Shown here piece by piece: positions 31,334 to 42,805 of a stretch of 62,809 nucleotides of DNA; within the stretch, counting starts at the first letter, position 1; each line of letters opens with the position of its first letter. Source of the DNA: Haplomitrium mnioides (taxonomy: Eukaryota > Marchantiophyta > Haplomitriopsida > Calobryales); assembly GCA_049999725.1 (NCBI GenBank), contig JBNGIS010033841.1, positions 35,137-97,945 on the forward strand. The letters run 5' to 3'. Made by a program: the position numbers and the translations under genes. Under the pieces are notes generated by a model. It saw nothing but the letters and a program-made list of their open reading frames with translations. It was not told the origin of the DNA and searched no databases.

Positions 31334-32826
31334 ATGAATGTAAGAACGGTTGTCATCGTGATGGTGATATGGAAGACTTCAATAGCATTCATAGAGAAAT
31401 CAATGAAGAGAGTATACATGTTACTAGAGGAGAATTGCTTGGATAAGATCTTGAAGGGGGATGAATATTTAGGCTATTTAATACCACATCCAAGTACGAT
31501 GAATGATGGATACAAGATTCTTGAAGTGAAAGATCACTTGGTGCAGGAGTACATCCAATTGTGGGTATATGTCTCGTTCAAGCTCAAATTTTGTTATGTA
31601 TCGAAAGCAAATTTATTTTTCTATTAAATGTTTGGCGAGGCCACACTAAGAGAGTGGCGGATCTCATCAAGAGCCAATTCTTGAGATATTGCAAGTTATC
31701 ATAGGCAAAAACACAAGTAGTTTAGTTTGGGTCATTTCTACTACACCAGTTGGAGGCTCAAGAATTATGTATAAAGGATGAAATGTGAGTAGTGGATCGA
31801 CATTTGAGAGTGGTTTCAGATGAGACTATCTAGATTGATGAAGTCCCAAGTAAAGCAAGAAAGACTCTATGGACAATGCCTTCTATCGAACCAAACTCTA
31901 GAGAGGAAGTAGAGGTTCAGAAGAGGAAGAGGTTATATGCAAGGATGGTCAAGTGAGTAAGGACTGAACAACAAGAAGTATGGATGTTGAAGGAGAGGGT
32001 AGCAATTGTAGTTGGTCCTAGAGAGGAAGGTTTTGCGATTGAAATGATTGACTTATGTGAAGATGAAGTCTCATGGGAAAATTGGGAAGAAATGTTGTTG
32101 ATGGCAAATGCGTCCAAAGAAAGAAATTCAAAGGGCATTGTGAGAGCAAGAGACTGCTAAGAGAAGAGAAGAGGCTCAAGTAGTAGGTATGAGTGTAGCT
32201 GGCAGTGGGAAAAAGTAAGTCAAAAATATGGAGCGAGTAGTGGTAGCAGCATTAGTCATATAGTAAATGGTTGCTCTAGTGCCAGAGGAAGACAGAGTAA
32301 GGAGGCCAATTTCAGCATAATCAATTCAGCCTCCAAGAACCAAAGAGCAAGAAGAAAAAATTATAGTTCTAGTACCTAAAGATTAAGCGGATGAGTTGGA
32401 AGAAGAGCCTAGAAATGAAGAGGAGATGGAATCTAAGAGTGAAGATTGGCAAAGTGGAATGGTATGAATAATGCAAAGAATGAAAAGAAAACAAACTAGA
32501 TTGATAGCGGAAATAAAGAAAGAGAGAAGGAAGAAGGAGGAAATTAATGAAGCTTGGCTAGAGGGTTTGGAGAGGCAAAGGAAAGAATTAATCAAATGGA
32601 TTGAGATCAGAGAGTTGAAGGCACAAAGTGCAAATTTGTTTGTGCAGATGAGTGGTCAAATGGAAGAGATTACGAGGTTGAAGGGCCAAGTGGAGGAAGT
32701 GACTAGGCAATTGCAAGAGTCAAAAAGTTGAGTCTAGATGTTGTCCAAAGAAAAAATGGTAGCCGAAGCAGAGATGATGAAGTGAGGGTGTATGATTGAC
32801 CAGTTTCAAACTCAATTAGCAAAACA
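31334..32826 (+). pseudogene. Retroelement-associated reading frame with coiled coil, unrecognised
   Basis: Broken frames give MLLEENCLDKILKGDEYLGY, NVWRGHTKRVADLIKSQFLR-like residues, then LYARMVK-VRTEQQEVWMLK and FAIEMIDLCEDEVSWENWEE. A long charged helix at 32471-32731 follows (RRKKEEINEAWLEGLERQRK, QMEEITRLKGQVEEVTRQLQ), a clear heptad coiled coil. Similar charged proteins accompany gypsy elements in non-seed plants as far as I recall; I do not know a function. The frame ends at the terminal motif of the minus-strand element (32831). It could be the N-terminal gag part of a neighbouring G5-type copy. Confidence 0.45.
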
Positions 32827-32830
32827 TGGG

Positions 32831-33746
32831 TAACAACCGCTACTTTGAACCACATGCCAATACTTAGTTCTTATTTTATTTTGCATTGAATTTTTTTTTT
32901 CAAATTTTCGCTTCAAAAATTACATTTTTTAATAGTTACAAAACTTTTCATCAAGAAAATTTATTCAACTTAAAATTTAGTTTATTGAGATACATGTTGT
33001 ATTTTAGAAAAAATTTAATGCTCAATATTTGGTTTAAAAAAGTTTTTAAGAAATTTATATTATAGTAAGATAAACAAACAAGAGAGAATATTAACAAAAC
33101 ATGGTAAATTTATATAGTCATATTTTAATGTTTTCTTATGATTTCCAGAAAAACCTTCAAGATACAAAATCTTAAAACATTTACAAAGAAAAAATCCAAA
33201 AAAAAAAGATGATGCTACAACATACACTGACATATAAATCTCTCATCTAGTAAGAGTTGCTTTGAACTTCTATTTACTTACGAAATAGATAAAAACAAAA
33301 AAGAAAAGCTATGCTTGCATAGACTTTAAGTTGTCATGTCATAAAAAGATGATGTCTTTCATCAAAGTCCATCCAACATTCCTATGTACACATGCAATCA
33401 ATCAATAGTAACTACAAAAAATTAAATATCCAAAATAAATTCACAAAAATGACTCACGTGTAGAATGCTGTCGTATTTGAAGATAATAACAAATTTAATG
33501 AGAAGATTAGAATAAAACCAAAAACTCATGATTGAAGAAAACTTGTGCAAAACTCAAAATGAGCTGAAAGGGATCTTCCATGCTTGCATAGACTTTGTTG
33601 CTAATTTTTACAAAAATCACTTTTCGAACGAAAAGAGATTGTCAAGAAAGTACTTAATAACTATTATTTGGAATGCTGCAAGAATATAGATCAAACAAAT
33701 TTTTTTTTATAAAATAAATGCTTTATTATTTACAAAATGTATGTCA
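32831..33746 (-). repeat. 3' tail of copy D/E with terminal motif
   Basis: Begins on the plus strand with AACAACCGCTACTTTGAACC at about 32832, the complement of the shared end motif. The AT-rich tail is the same subtype as those of copies B and C. Remnants of the palindromic repeat occur at about 33310-33335 (AAAGCTATGCTTGCATAGAC) and 33580. Confidence 0.75.
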
Positions 33747-34060
33747 CTATGTAGCTTTAGCTTCAACTTCAGCCCTATCCACTTCAAGAGGAATGGTCTC
33801 CTCCAAATCGACAAACTGAAAACCTTAGGTATCTACAGCTATAAGAGAATCCCATCTAGACTTTTCAGTCCCAAAAATTGCAATATAATCACCAAACGCA
33901 CCAGCAATACCAAGAGGAATAGGCTCCCTATGGTACCCATAGACAATCTGCGATTTTGTGACATCAAATGGCAAAGAAGCCATCGTCAAAACTCTTTGAG
34001 AGATATAGATAGACTGACATCTATCATATTCCATGGCAATGCAATTCCATATCAACTTGA
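33747..34060 (-). pseudogene. Copy D/E exon 4, C-terminal part
   Basis: Reads, from 34060 down, a Leu-rich helix, AMEYDRCQSIYISQRVLTMA, DVTKSQIVYGYHREPIPLGI, AGAFGDYIAIFGTEKSRWDS. After a TAA in a frame otherwise kept, QFVDLEETIPLEVDRAEVEA and the natural stop TAG at 33747-33749 follow. This copy preserves Gln where copies A and C have TAG, and best defines the protein C-terminus. It is joined to 39956-40295 by removal of copia C2. Confidence 0.7.
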
Positions 34061-34277
34061 TGTAAAGAATTATGCATTGCAATAGAACACACAATCACAT
34101 ATGGGGGGTGGAGAATAATGCTTTGTATTTCACAATGGCTCAGTGGCTTCAAATTAAATCAAGAGGAGGAGTGCACATCCGCAACTCCAATCTGCCCTTG
34201 ATATATCACTAGCCCTAACTAACCTAGGGGAGCTACTAGATCAGCCTGGTAGCCTATCATATCTTAATAAATTAATA
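34061..34277 (-). repeat. 3' LTR of C2
   Basis: 217 bp, starting TGTAAAGAATTATGCATTGC on the plus strand. Partner of 39740-39955. Confidence 0.85.
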
Positions 34278-34600
34278 CTCTCCTTTGAGCTCAACACTTG
34301 TACACCAAGTTGCCTCCTGAATTTTTGCAATGTTTCAGCTCCCAATGCCTTCATAAAAATATCAGAAACCTTCCTCTCAGTGCTGATATATAGCAAATCA
34401 ATCACCTTAGACATCACCTTTTCTCTCACAAAATGATAATGCACCTCAATGTGCTTTGAATGTGCATGAAAAATAGGATTGTCAGCCAATTGCATACTGA
34501 TGATGTTGTCGCAATGAACCTTCACTAGTTTCTCCACTCTGACGTTCATATCATGCAACAACTTCAATAACCACATTGCCTCATAGGTGGCCATGACTGC
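34241..34600 (-). pseudogene. C2 RNase H
   Basis: Open frame of 117 codons: ATYEAMWLLKLLHDM, KVHCDNIISMQLADNPIFHA, HSKHIEVHYHFVREKVMSKV and the C-terminal DIFMKALGAETLQKFRRQLG. This is the classical end of plant copia polyproteins (HxRTKHIDIRYHFIR type). The Asp in HCDN is kept. The frame runs into the 3' LTR. Confidence 0.8.
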
Positions 34601-35690
34601 CTTCTTGTACTCAACCTTCGTACTTGATAAAGCAATTATAGGTTGCTTCTTGCCGCTCTAAGCGATTCCAGCACCTCCAAATGAAAACACAAAACAACTT
34701 GTGGACCTCCTATCACTGGCACTTCTCGCCCAATCTGCATTTGTGAAACTAGAAAGCTGAAGTTTGTTGTTGTTGCTATAAAACAACCCATTTTGAAGTA
34801 TAGCTTTTACGTACCAAAAACTTTGCGCACTTCATCCAAATGTTGCGTCTTTGGTACCTGTATAAATTGACTTACGAGACCTACAACATAACTCAGATCT
34901 GGTCTAGTGATGGTGATGTAAATTAGGATGGCTGACATCTACTTGAACCTTGTTGGATCCTCACTCAACTCTCCTTTATAATCGATTAGTTTTGTATTCT
35001 GATCTAAGGGGGTTTGCAATCTGTCTTGCCATATTTTTCCAGCATATATAAGGCATACTGCCTCCGAACCATCCATATTCCCAACTCTATTTTTATCACC
35101 TCAATTCCACGAAAATGTCTCAATTCACCAAGATCCTTCATATCAAACTTTGTTGCAGCAAATTCTTCACGTCAGCAATATCTTGCTCACTCCTTCTTGT
35201 CATACTCATATCATCTACATAAATGAGAATGAGCATCATTCCTTTCTCTATTCTTCTTACATATAGAAAATAGTTTGGAGTGTTTGCTTCAACCCATATA
35301 GGGTCTTTTTCAGCTTGCATACTTGATGTGAATGCTCCAGATCAACAAAACCAGATGGTTGTACTATGTACACCTCCTTTTCAAGCTTTCCATTCAGAAA
35401 TGCATTTCTTACATCCATTTGTTGCAAAGTCCACTTTTTTTATGCAGCCAATATAACAACTACCCTAATTATTGTCACTCTTGCTACAAGGATGAACGCC
35501 TTTTCATAATCTATCCCATGATTTTGGGCATACTCTTTGGCCACTATTCTTGCCTTAAACTTGCTTATGTTGCCATCTTTACTCCTCTTCAATTTGTAGA
35601 CCCATTTGCATCCAATAGCTTTCTTCCCTTCAAGTAAATTGACCAGCTCCCAAGTCTAATTTTTTGTGAAAAGCCTCCATCTCTTGTATC
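34601..35690 (-). pseudogene. C2 reverse transcriptase
   Basis: Fragmented. The catalytic block is LILIYVDDMSMTRRSEQDIA (YVDD) at about 35235-35185. Upstream parts are recognised from translations of 35660-35300 (FPSLQLKWVYKLK-like, LKACMLQVY-like pieces) in different frames. Downstream, GLYYMLGL-like and RSTSCFVFSFGGAGIA-like residues lead into RNase H. At least six stops. Confidence 0.65.
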
Positions 35691-36442
35691 ATTGCAGCTT
35701 CCCATCTCTCATCTCCTATAGCATCATCAAATAGAATAGGTTCCTTCTCAATGATTACTTGCACCATATATGCATGATGTGTTGCAAACGACCTTTTATA
35801 TATCAACTTGCATAAAGAGTACTACACCCTATCACTTTTGCGCAAAGGTTTGCTTTGCACCTGCTGTTCTTTTTGTTTTTAGCTTGATGTTAGAGTTTAG
35901 AGTAATCTCATTTCTTCATCCTCATTTTCAGAATCACCAATGCCTCCTTCTCTTGGAGACATTTCAGATTGAGAATTATTTGGACTACTCTGCTCCGAAT
36001 TTCTGTGCATCCTTCCTTGCCATGCACTAGTTCTACTAGTGTTGCTACTTTCACCATGTGGTCCACTCAATACTTGAGTTTGTTGAATTGGTTCTGACAC
36101 AACCTGCTTTATGTTTGTCTTACTCTTGTTTCATCAATAGATTTCTACCTATACCAAGTACTTAACTCATCAAATATTATGTCTCTACTCACCCTCAGCA
36201 TGTGTGTAGTAAGACAATAGCACATGTACCCCTTCTGCTCATTTGAATATCCAATAAAGACACACTTCTCAGCTTTTGGGTCTAACTTGCTACATGTCTC
36301 AATCGGTACATGTACATAAGTAATACAGTCAAATACTTTCAAATGTGAATTGTCTGGATGTCTCTTTGTAAACTTCTCTTTTGGCATCATCCCTGAACTA
36401 TAGTCTATTCATAATATAAATAGGAGTAGACATTGTTTTTGC
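35691..36442 (-). pseudogene. C2 integrase C-terminal region and linker
   Basis: HPDNSHLKVFDCITYVHVPI, KLDPKAEKCVFIGYSNEQKG and MLRVSRDIIFDELSTWY at 36390-36145 are the copia signature after the integrase core (LRxFGC...FxGYSxxxKGYR). An acidic linker with NEDEEMRLL follows at 36100-35897. One frameshift separates them. Confidence 0.75.
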
Positions 36443-37279
36443 CTAGTAATAATGTGGCATATTTTTCTCATTCATCAATGCTCTTGCCACCTCTACTATG
36501 TGTTGGTTTTTTCTCTCAACAACTCCATTTTGCTGAGGTGTAGTGCATGTTTGTTGTCTTTTGATTTCTTCTCTCTGTAGATAGATGCAGAATTCTGTGG
36601 AGAAATATTCTCCTCTACCATATGATCTTAGGAACTTAATTTGTTGCCTTTTCTCTTTTTTCACCATAGCTCTGAAATGTTTAAAGTGATCAAACACTTC
36701 ACTCTTCTGCTTCATAAAATAAATCCAATTTTTTCTTGAATCATCGTCAATAAAAGTCACATAGTGTATACACCCTCTAATGGATCTTGTTTTTGTTGGA
36801 CCCCACACATCTAAGTGTACCACCTCAAGTGGCTTCCTTGCCACATATGCATCATGAGGGAATGCTTGTCTTACATGTTTACCAAACTGGTATATTTCAC
36901 ATATTTTATGCATTCCTTCTACTTTGAATTTAGGAATCCCACTTACTACCCCTGAGCTCTGCATATTCTTTAACCTTTGTACATTAACATGCCTAATTCT
37001 CTTGTGCAATATCTCTATGTCTGACACAACTCCTGTACCATGTACAAACATGGCTTCTAAAATTTCAAGCATGCTCACATTCAATGTGAACATCCTGCCA
37101 CTCTTGCTTTCTTTTGTGATCAAGTTACAACTGTTTCCCCAATCCTCAATGAACACGTTAGTAGGGTTAAACCTAGCCTGCATGTTTTTCTCTACATATT
37201 GTCCAATTGAAATCAGATTTTTTTGAATCATCGGCACATGCATTTTATCATATATGCACTTTTTTTTGCCATTCTTCAA
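36443..37279 (-). pseudogene. C2 integrase core
   Basis: Open frame of 278 codons. It covers the pre-integrase region (EILHKRIRHVNVQRLKNMQS, CEIYQFGKHVRQAFPHDAY) and the rve core: EVVHLDVWGPTKTRSIRGC with the first Asp, YVTFIDDDSRKNWIYFMKQK, then IKFLRSYGRGEYFSTEFC, where the second catalytic Asp of the usual LRSDRGGEY is replaced. QQNGVVERKNQHIVEVARAL carries the Glu. With the middle Asp lost the enzyme is predicted inactive although the frame is open. Confidence 0.8.
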
Positions 37280-38420
37280 TGCTATTGGTATGCTACCAAT
37301 CTAATGGGTAGAATGTATAGTAGAATCACTTATCTCCACATAACAATATGTACTCAAATTCTTGGTTTCCATAAGCCACTCCCCATAGCATGTCATGTGA
37401 TTAGAACATGCAAAATCAACAAACCTTTTATCTCTATCATTGCTCTGCTTCTCATATGGTACAGATGAATACCTATGTTGCATGACAAACAATATCTTAT
37501 TTTTGCCTTGTTGGAACTTGCATAGTTCCCATGCACTTTGTTGTTTCTTATGTCATTCTGCTTTTTGTAGTAGTCCTTTGCTATATGACCACAATAATAA
37601 TAGTCTCCCCTTAAATGTTGTGGTTGGCTTCTATGTCCTCTATTACTCTCCCTACCTCTAAACTGGCCTCTACCACCCAAGTAGTTTGATTAGCGTTGCT
37701 GATTTTGCACATTGTCGTTTGAACGACCTTTGCCATCATTACTCTTGCCATAGCTTCTACCTTCTCATCCTCTACCTCTATTAGAGTAGAGTGCTTGTTC
37801 TTGACTACTTGAGGCACCTCCTCCAATGTCAAGTTCTTCTGCCACTAGCATGGCAATCGGCTATAAGAAGGATGTGGTTCCTTCTCTTGTTCTCATTGAT
37901 GTTTTGAACTATTTATATTATTTGCCTAAACCATTCAGGAAAACTACCACCATGGCACTCTCCTTCACTTCCTCTTTGACATTTGCTAGCTGCTTTGCTA
38001 GTGATTTGATCTTAAGAGCAAAAGCATTTATATTCATTTTCTCCTTTTGCAGATTAAAGAATTCCATCTACAATGTTAGCTTCCTTACATCTGACGTGAT
38101 GGCATATCTCTCCTTCAGGATATCCGAAGTCTCATTGTTTGTCTTAGTTGTTGACTCATAACCCATCATCTTGTCATTAACATTGATGGTTAGCCAGTAC
38201 AACTTATGGGCCTTCTCTATGTGTGTCTTGAAGGCATGCATCTTCTCACTAGATAGGGATAGACCTAACACCAGTTCAACTTCATCTTATATGATGAAGT
38301 CCCAGTATCATTTCCCTTGTATAAAGTTTTTCATTCTGACCAACCAAACATTGTAATTATTTTATGTCATTTTCTCATTGACTATTTGAGAAATTCCGTT
38401 TGCCATCTTAAAATTGTGAT
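37280..38420 (-). pseudogene. C2 gag with decayed zinc knuckle
   Basis: From 38420 down: a UBN2-type gag helix region (KTHIEKAHKLYWLTINVNDK, ILKERYAITSDVRKLTL, NINAFALKIKSLAKQLANVK). Then an Arg/Gly-rich segment (GGRGQFRGRESNRGHRSQPQ) and a knuckle reading YYYCGHIAKDYYKKQN, where two of the three expected Cys are Tyr. G-to-A/C-to-T style changes explain Cys-to-Tyr (TGT to TAT). Protease fragments follow at 37492-37301. Confidence 0.7.
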
Positions 38421-39739
38421 TCAGAAATTTTGGCAATCAGATTGCGTCCCTATTGGCTTAAGGAAACTGTAGTCTAGGTTGTGTACAGTTTCAAGTTTCA
38501 TGAGATTCAAGATATTTTTTGGGCTAATGAACAAGTTTTTGATGAACTCAACAAGTTTTCTGTGAATCCCTCTATCAGTGTGGAATTTATTTGTGAATAG
38601 GTTCAAGTCTTATAATAGAAGATAACAAAACACAGACCTACTTTAGGTTATCGATTCTTCTTCAACAAAAAAATGAGAACAATTCTTCAATTGTTGCCTA
38701 CTCTTCACCATGATTATGCTTCATCAAAGAAATAAAATGAACAGTGTTTGATTGTTGCCCACTAGTTCCTTCAATCCTTGCACTTCTCTTTTAGCAAAAA
38801 CAACTCAGTAACTGTTTCTTGAAGACTTCTTTCTTTTCTTCAATCTGCCCCAAATTCCTCTTCTATGCTTTTCACCAACAACTTGCTCACCAACAATTTC
38901 TTGCTCAGATATGAACAACTACTTTGATGTCTTCTTCATCCACGAGGAGAACCCTCTCCTTTGATTGCTTGATTTGTTCCTAGCTAGTAACCATGCACCT
39001 TTGACATTTTTTTCAACTACTGCGATTTTCTTCAAGAGTAGAGCTTTTTGATAAGCAAAACTGTTTGATTTCTGCTCCAAAACACCTTATTCAAATTTCA
39101 CTCAAATTGATTTCCTTGGGCAATCCTTCCTCAACCTTCTTCTTTTGATTTCTCCCTCAATTGCAACCTCTTTTGATGTTTNNNNNNNNNNNNNNNNNNN
39201 NNNNNNNNNNNNNNNNNNNNNNNNNNNNNNNNNNNNNNNNNNNNNNNNNNNNNNNNNNNNNNNNNNNNNNNNNNNNNNNNNCCACTCATCAATTCGAGCA
39301 AAAACTCTACGAGTTCTACTTCGATTCAATCGACTCAACCTGCAATCTCCTTGCCTTCCCACTGCAATTCTTCTTTGATCAAAGAACAACAGAATTTTCT
39401 TCTATTTCTGCCTTGAATGTCCCTTTGATTGTAACTAAATTTTGCTTTAAGCTGTTTTCTTCTTTGATTTTTTGAAACCCTAAAAATCCAACGGCCTTTC
39501 CTTCTTCAGCAAAATCTTTAGCAGAATTCTTCACTTGCAATTCTGCTATCCTTTGATTCTTCAATAGAAAATGTCCCTTCAACTAAGGTCAGCAATTTCT
39601 TCTGCAATTTCCTTTTGTGCCAACTATTCAGCACTTTGTCACACGTGATGGAGGTTCAATTTTTTCTCCTTTTTCCTTTCTTGCTTCTCCTCAAATTCTT
39701 TGTGCTCCGGAGCTACTTCTTGAATCTACTCTGATACTA
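38421..39739 (-). other. C2 5' leader
   Basis: Non-coding, with a 100-base gap at 39182-39281. Many short imperfect repeats of the type TTTGATT, CAACAATT and TTCTTCAA. Nothing else recognised. Confidence 0.45.
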
Positions 39740-39955
39740 TGTAAAGAATCATACATTGCAATGGAACACACAATCACATGCAGAGGGTGGAGAATAATGT
39801 TTGTTATCTCACAAGAGCTTGATGGCCTCGAATTACATCAAGCGGAGGAGTGCACATTCAAAACTCCAATCTGCCCCACATATATCACCAACCCTAGCTA
39901 ACCTATTGGGTTGCCAGATTAGTCTGGCAGCCTATCAGAGCTTGATAAGTTAAAA
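39740..39955 (-). repeat. 5' LTR of C2
   Basis: 216 bp partner of 34061-34277, ending GATAAGTTAAAA just before the duplicated CTTGA. Confidence 0.85.
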
Positions 39956-40295
39956 CTTGAGAGCACAACAATGCATGTACCTGACCCAGAGCAAAGATCT
40001 AGTATCCAATGTTGCTCTAAAGACAAATGGTCAATAAAAAAATTTGTACAAAGCCTGAGGCTTATGGTACACATTCATAAGAGCATCATCTCTTGGATGT
40101 CTAAGTTTAGCAAAAACAGTTGGATAGCTGAAAATGCTCCGCATTATTTGTTGAGGACCATTGCTTGCCTCTTCAAATTGTAGATTGAAGAGCTTCATGC
40201 TCCGCTTACCCTTCTTTGTCCAATAGTCCACTATTCAGTACTCGTGGGCATGAGCATTTCTCAAACCCCTCAAATGATGAATGTTGGTTTTGTCC
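39956..40295 (-). pseudogene. Copy D/E exon 4, N-terminal part with SAM motif
   Basis: After the acceptor (TTATTATAG at 40297) the exon encodes RDKTNIHHLRGLRNAHAHEY, VDYWTKKGKRSMKLFNLQFE, MRSIFSYPTVFAKLRHPRDD and VYHKPQALYKFF. After a one-base insertion it gives LSLEQHWILDLCSGSGTCIV at about 40035-39970. DLCSGSGT is a canonical amino-methyltransferase SAM-binding motif I and is the best evidence for the domain assignment. The exon is interrupted at 39955 by C2 and resumes at 34060. Confidence 0.75.
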
Positions 40296-40394
40296 CTATA
40301 ATAATCAAAACAAAGAAATCATACATTGCATCGAAAGTAAAAGAAATGGAAACAAGATAAACTAAAACATTAAGAAATTAAAAAAATAACTTAC

Positions 40395-40947
40395 CAGATG
40401 TTGTGGTTGATAACACAACAAATTTCAAAAAGTGCATCCTCTACAATGTTGAACTGTTGTGAAGAATGAATAATTACAAAAGACCAAAAATTGGAGGTAG
40501 TTATAACAGCAAAAGAAGAGACCGTATCAAAGATATCATTTTTAGTAAAGGGCTCAGAGTTGTCATGCTTACATTCCTTTAGGTTGTACTCGTATGGAAT
40601 GTCAACAATTGCTAAAGTGAAACTTCTTGGTTTCACCAAGCCCTTTAGCTGTCAAGCGTTGGACTCCCTATGGACCTGATAAAATGCTATGTTGAGTCCA
40701 TCAACATAGGACATTAAGTCCTAGTCTTGTTTGTTGAACCCTCCTTCAGCTAGAGGGGCAACAACATCATTTTGTTGCCTTGACTTCGACGCTTTGGCTT
40801 TCTGACAATGGAATAGAAAAGTAGGAGGGTATGACACCAAGGTTGGGGCTTGGTCTTGATCTTTTTGGGTTTCTTCAATTCTAGACCTCTTTTTCCCTTT
40901 TGCAATGGGCATCAATTTCCTGGCAAGTTGTTGTTTAAATGTTTTAG
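40395..40947 (-). pseudogene. Copy D/E exon 3 with motif IV
   Basis: Encodes KTFKQQLARKLMPIAKGKKR, LVSYPPTFLFHCQKAKASKS, PLAEGGFNKQD, stop, LMSYVDGLNIAFYQVHRESN, stop, LKGLVKPRSFTLAIVDIPYE. The catalytic motif IV is D-I-P-Y here (about 40600), closer to DPPY than copies A (DISY) or B (DILY). The exon continues EPFTKNDIFDTVSSFAVITT and EDALFEICCVINHNIW to a perfect donor (GTAAGTT, complement at 40389-40394). Trp is split by the intron, confirming that the TAG in copy A is a mutated Trp. Confidence 0.65.
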
Positions 40948-41339
40948 ACTTCAAAATCCATGCACAAATGGACTTTAAAGTCCATATGCGCATGGACTTC
41001 ATAGTCCATGCAAGTATGGACTTCAAAATCCATATGCACATTGACTTCAAAGTCATTGCGCGCATAAGATCTACATTCCATGCACGCACATACTTCAAGG
41101 TCCACGTGCGCATGGAGTCTCAAAGTCCCTATGCGCAAAGGCTCGAATGTCCATGCGCGCATAGGCTAAATCTCCGCACAAGCACAAAGATCTAGCCAAT
41201 ACTTGAGCGAAAGAGTACATGCACGCATGGACTCTTAGATGTCCATATGCCCATGAAAGAAACTTGACAAATAAAACTACTCTAAAATAATTCAAGCAAG
41301 CTTTTAAAATGCAATTGGAGAAGTGAAAAAAAAACTTAC
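40948..41339 (-). repeat. Copy D/E intron 2 with palindromic array (about 40950-41240)
   Basis: About ten units, such as AAAGTCCATATGCGCATGGA and AAGGTCCACGTGCGCATGGA. The donor end (GTAAGTTTTT, complement near 41330-41339) is intact. The array lies at the same intron position as in copies A and B. Confidence 0.75.
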
Positions 41340-42805
41340 CAAAAACTTCTCAAAACTTGAATAGAAATAGAGCATCTTTGATTCCTTTGTATGGATGGGA
41401 TATTTCATCTTAGCCTCCTCTCAGGAGCTGCAGTATACCTCCAAGCAAAAAGATTTCACTACTACCACCAACACTTTATACCTCTCAAGTTTCCAAGATA
41501 TTTCTTTGATTGAAAGCTCTCATGCTTCCACCCACTTCAAAACTGAAATTTTAACTTCATCAACAAGACCTTGAAAGGACCTCCAAGGTGTCCACTTCAT
41601 GTCCTCTGTTCTAAAGAAACTTTTGGCCTTAGGCTTCTAGCCTTTCACTAGGTTCTTCTCCCATATGCTAAAAATGCATTGTTGTAACTCCTATAGCTCT
41701 CCACTTCAAAAGGCCAATTGGAACAAGTTTTCTTCAGCAATCATCATCTTTTCATGAGTTGACTTTGGCTTGATTTCCATAGCCTCCATCACAAGTTCTC
41801 TTTTCAACTTTTGGGATGACACCATTCCGCTCTCCATATAGTGTTGATGCCAATGCTCCACCTTTTGAATTGATGTCATATCCAATTGGTTGTGTTGGTT
41901 TTAGTGGTTATAAGTCATAAATATTTGAACTTCTGTTGGTGTAAGCCGCACGTACATGTAGTAGTTGCACAGCGAAAGCATCAAATGTTTTGCTCCATAC
42001 TTTGTAATTAAAATTTGCCTTGCGACAGCACTATGATTATCTCTTAGAATCTTGCAGTGGTATTTGTCATAGCTCTTGATATCAAACTCTGACTTATCTC
42101 TAGACCTGCACTTCAGGTCCACAACCACAATGAAAAAAAATGCGCATATTTTTTCATGAGTATCCTCTATACAAGAAGCTCCATAAATTTTTCATTCAAC
42201 CTTCTAATCTGGAATAGCCCCTAGTTATCCATTCCAGGTTTTGGAAAGTTTAACTTCTCTAGTTCAATAGTAATTGTTTCCTCCTAGACTCTATAGAGCT
42301 GGATTGTAGACTCTCTTATTTTTTTCTTGTCCTCCTCTGACATTGTCTGAGGTTCAACCTACTCCCTTTCCTAAAAAGTTTGGAGCCCTTTGTGCACTTG
42401 CCTATTTGATCTTGATGTTGGAGGTTACAACGGCTCGATTTCCTCCTCCGAGTTGTTAGAAGGGAAAGATGATGGTGCCACCAAAGAAGAGTAGGGTGGA
42501 GATGGCCACCGGACAAGCTCCTCCTAAACCGGCAGTGGTGGCACAAGCTTTTTCTTTGGTAGCGTTGGCTTCTTCTTTTTTGGAGCCTCTACTGGCTCTA
42601 CTTTCTTTCTTTTCTTTGCAGTTGACGGTCCACCTGTTGATGTGATTGTAAACATTGCTACATTGGGATATAACACAAATTGTGCAAGGCTAAGGTCTTG
42701 CTTCTTTTTCAAAAAATTTAAACTTAATGAAAATTTAATGAAGTCCCTCTCTACTCGCTTCATGTTCGGGTAAGCATTGACAAAGTTGGATAGAAATTGA
42801 GAAAA
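41340..42805 (-). pseudogene. Copy D/E exon 2: linker and ParB-like domain
   Basis: Begins after a good acceptor (TTTGTTTCTAG, complement at 42806): FVNAYPNMKRVERDFIKFSL, KKRKKVEPVEAPKKKKPTLP, a Ser/Thr/Pro linker, then a degraded ParB-like start. From 42128: VVDLKCRSRDKSEFDIKSYD, RDNHSAVARQILITKYGAKH (EGNH has become RDNH) and LCNYYMYVRLTPTEVQIF. A short deletion follows near 41900. Downstream: MTSIQKVEHWHQHYMESGMV, LKRELVMEAMEIKPKSTHEK, EDMKWTPWRSFQGLVDEVKI, WKLERYKVLVVVVKSFCLEV and YPIHTKESKMLYFYSSFEKF. Here Gln (CAG at 42299-42301) is kept where copies A and B share TAG. Confidence 0.6.

Larger units (their letters stand above)
34061..39955 (-). mobile_element. Ty1/copia element C2
   Basis: LTRs at 34061-34277 and 39740-39955 (about 216 bp) are flanked by a perfect 5-bp duplication CTTGA (34056-34060 and 39956-39960). 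On the minus strand the 5' LTR is followed by TAGTATCAGAGTAGATTC, a primer site like that of initiator Met-tRNA. A polypurine tract AAAGGAGAG adjoins the 3' LTR. The domains are in copia order: gag, zinc knuckle, integrase, RT, RNase H. It splits exon 4 of the ParB/methyltransferase copy D/E next to the SAM-binding motif. Confidence 0.88.
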
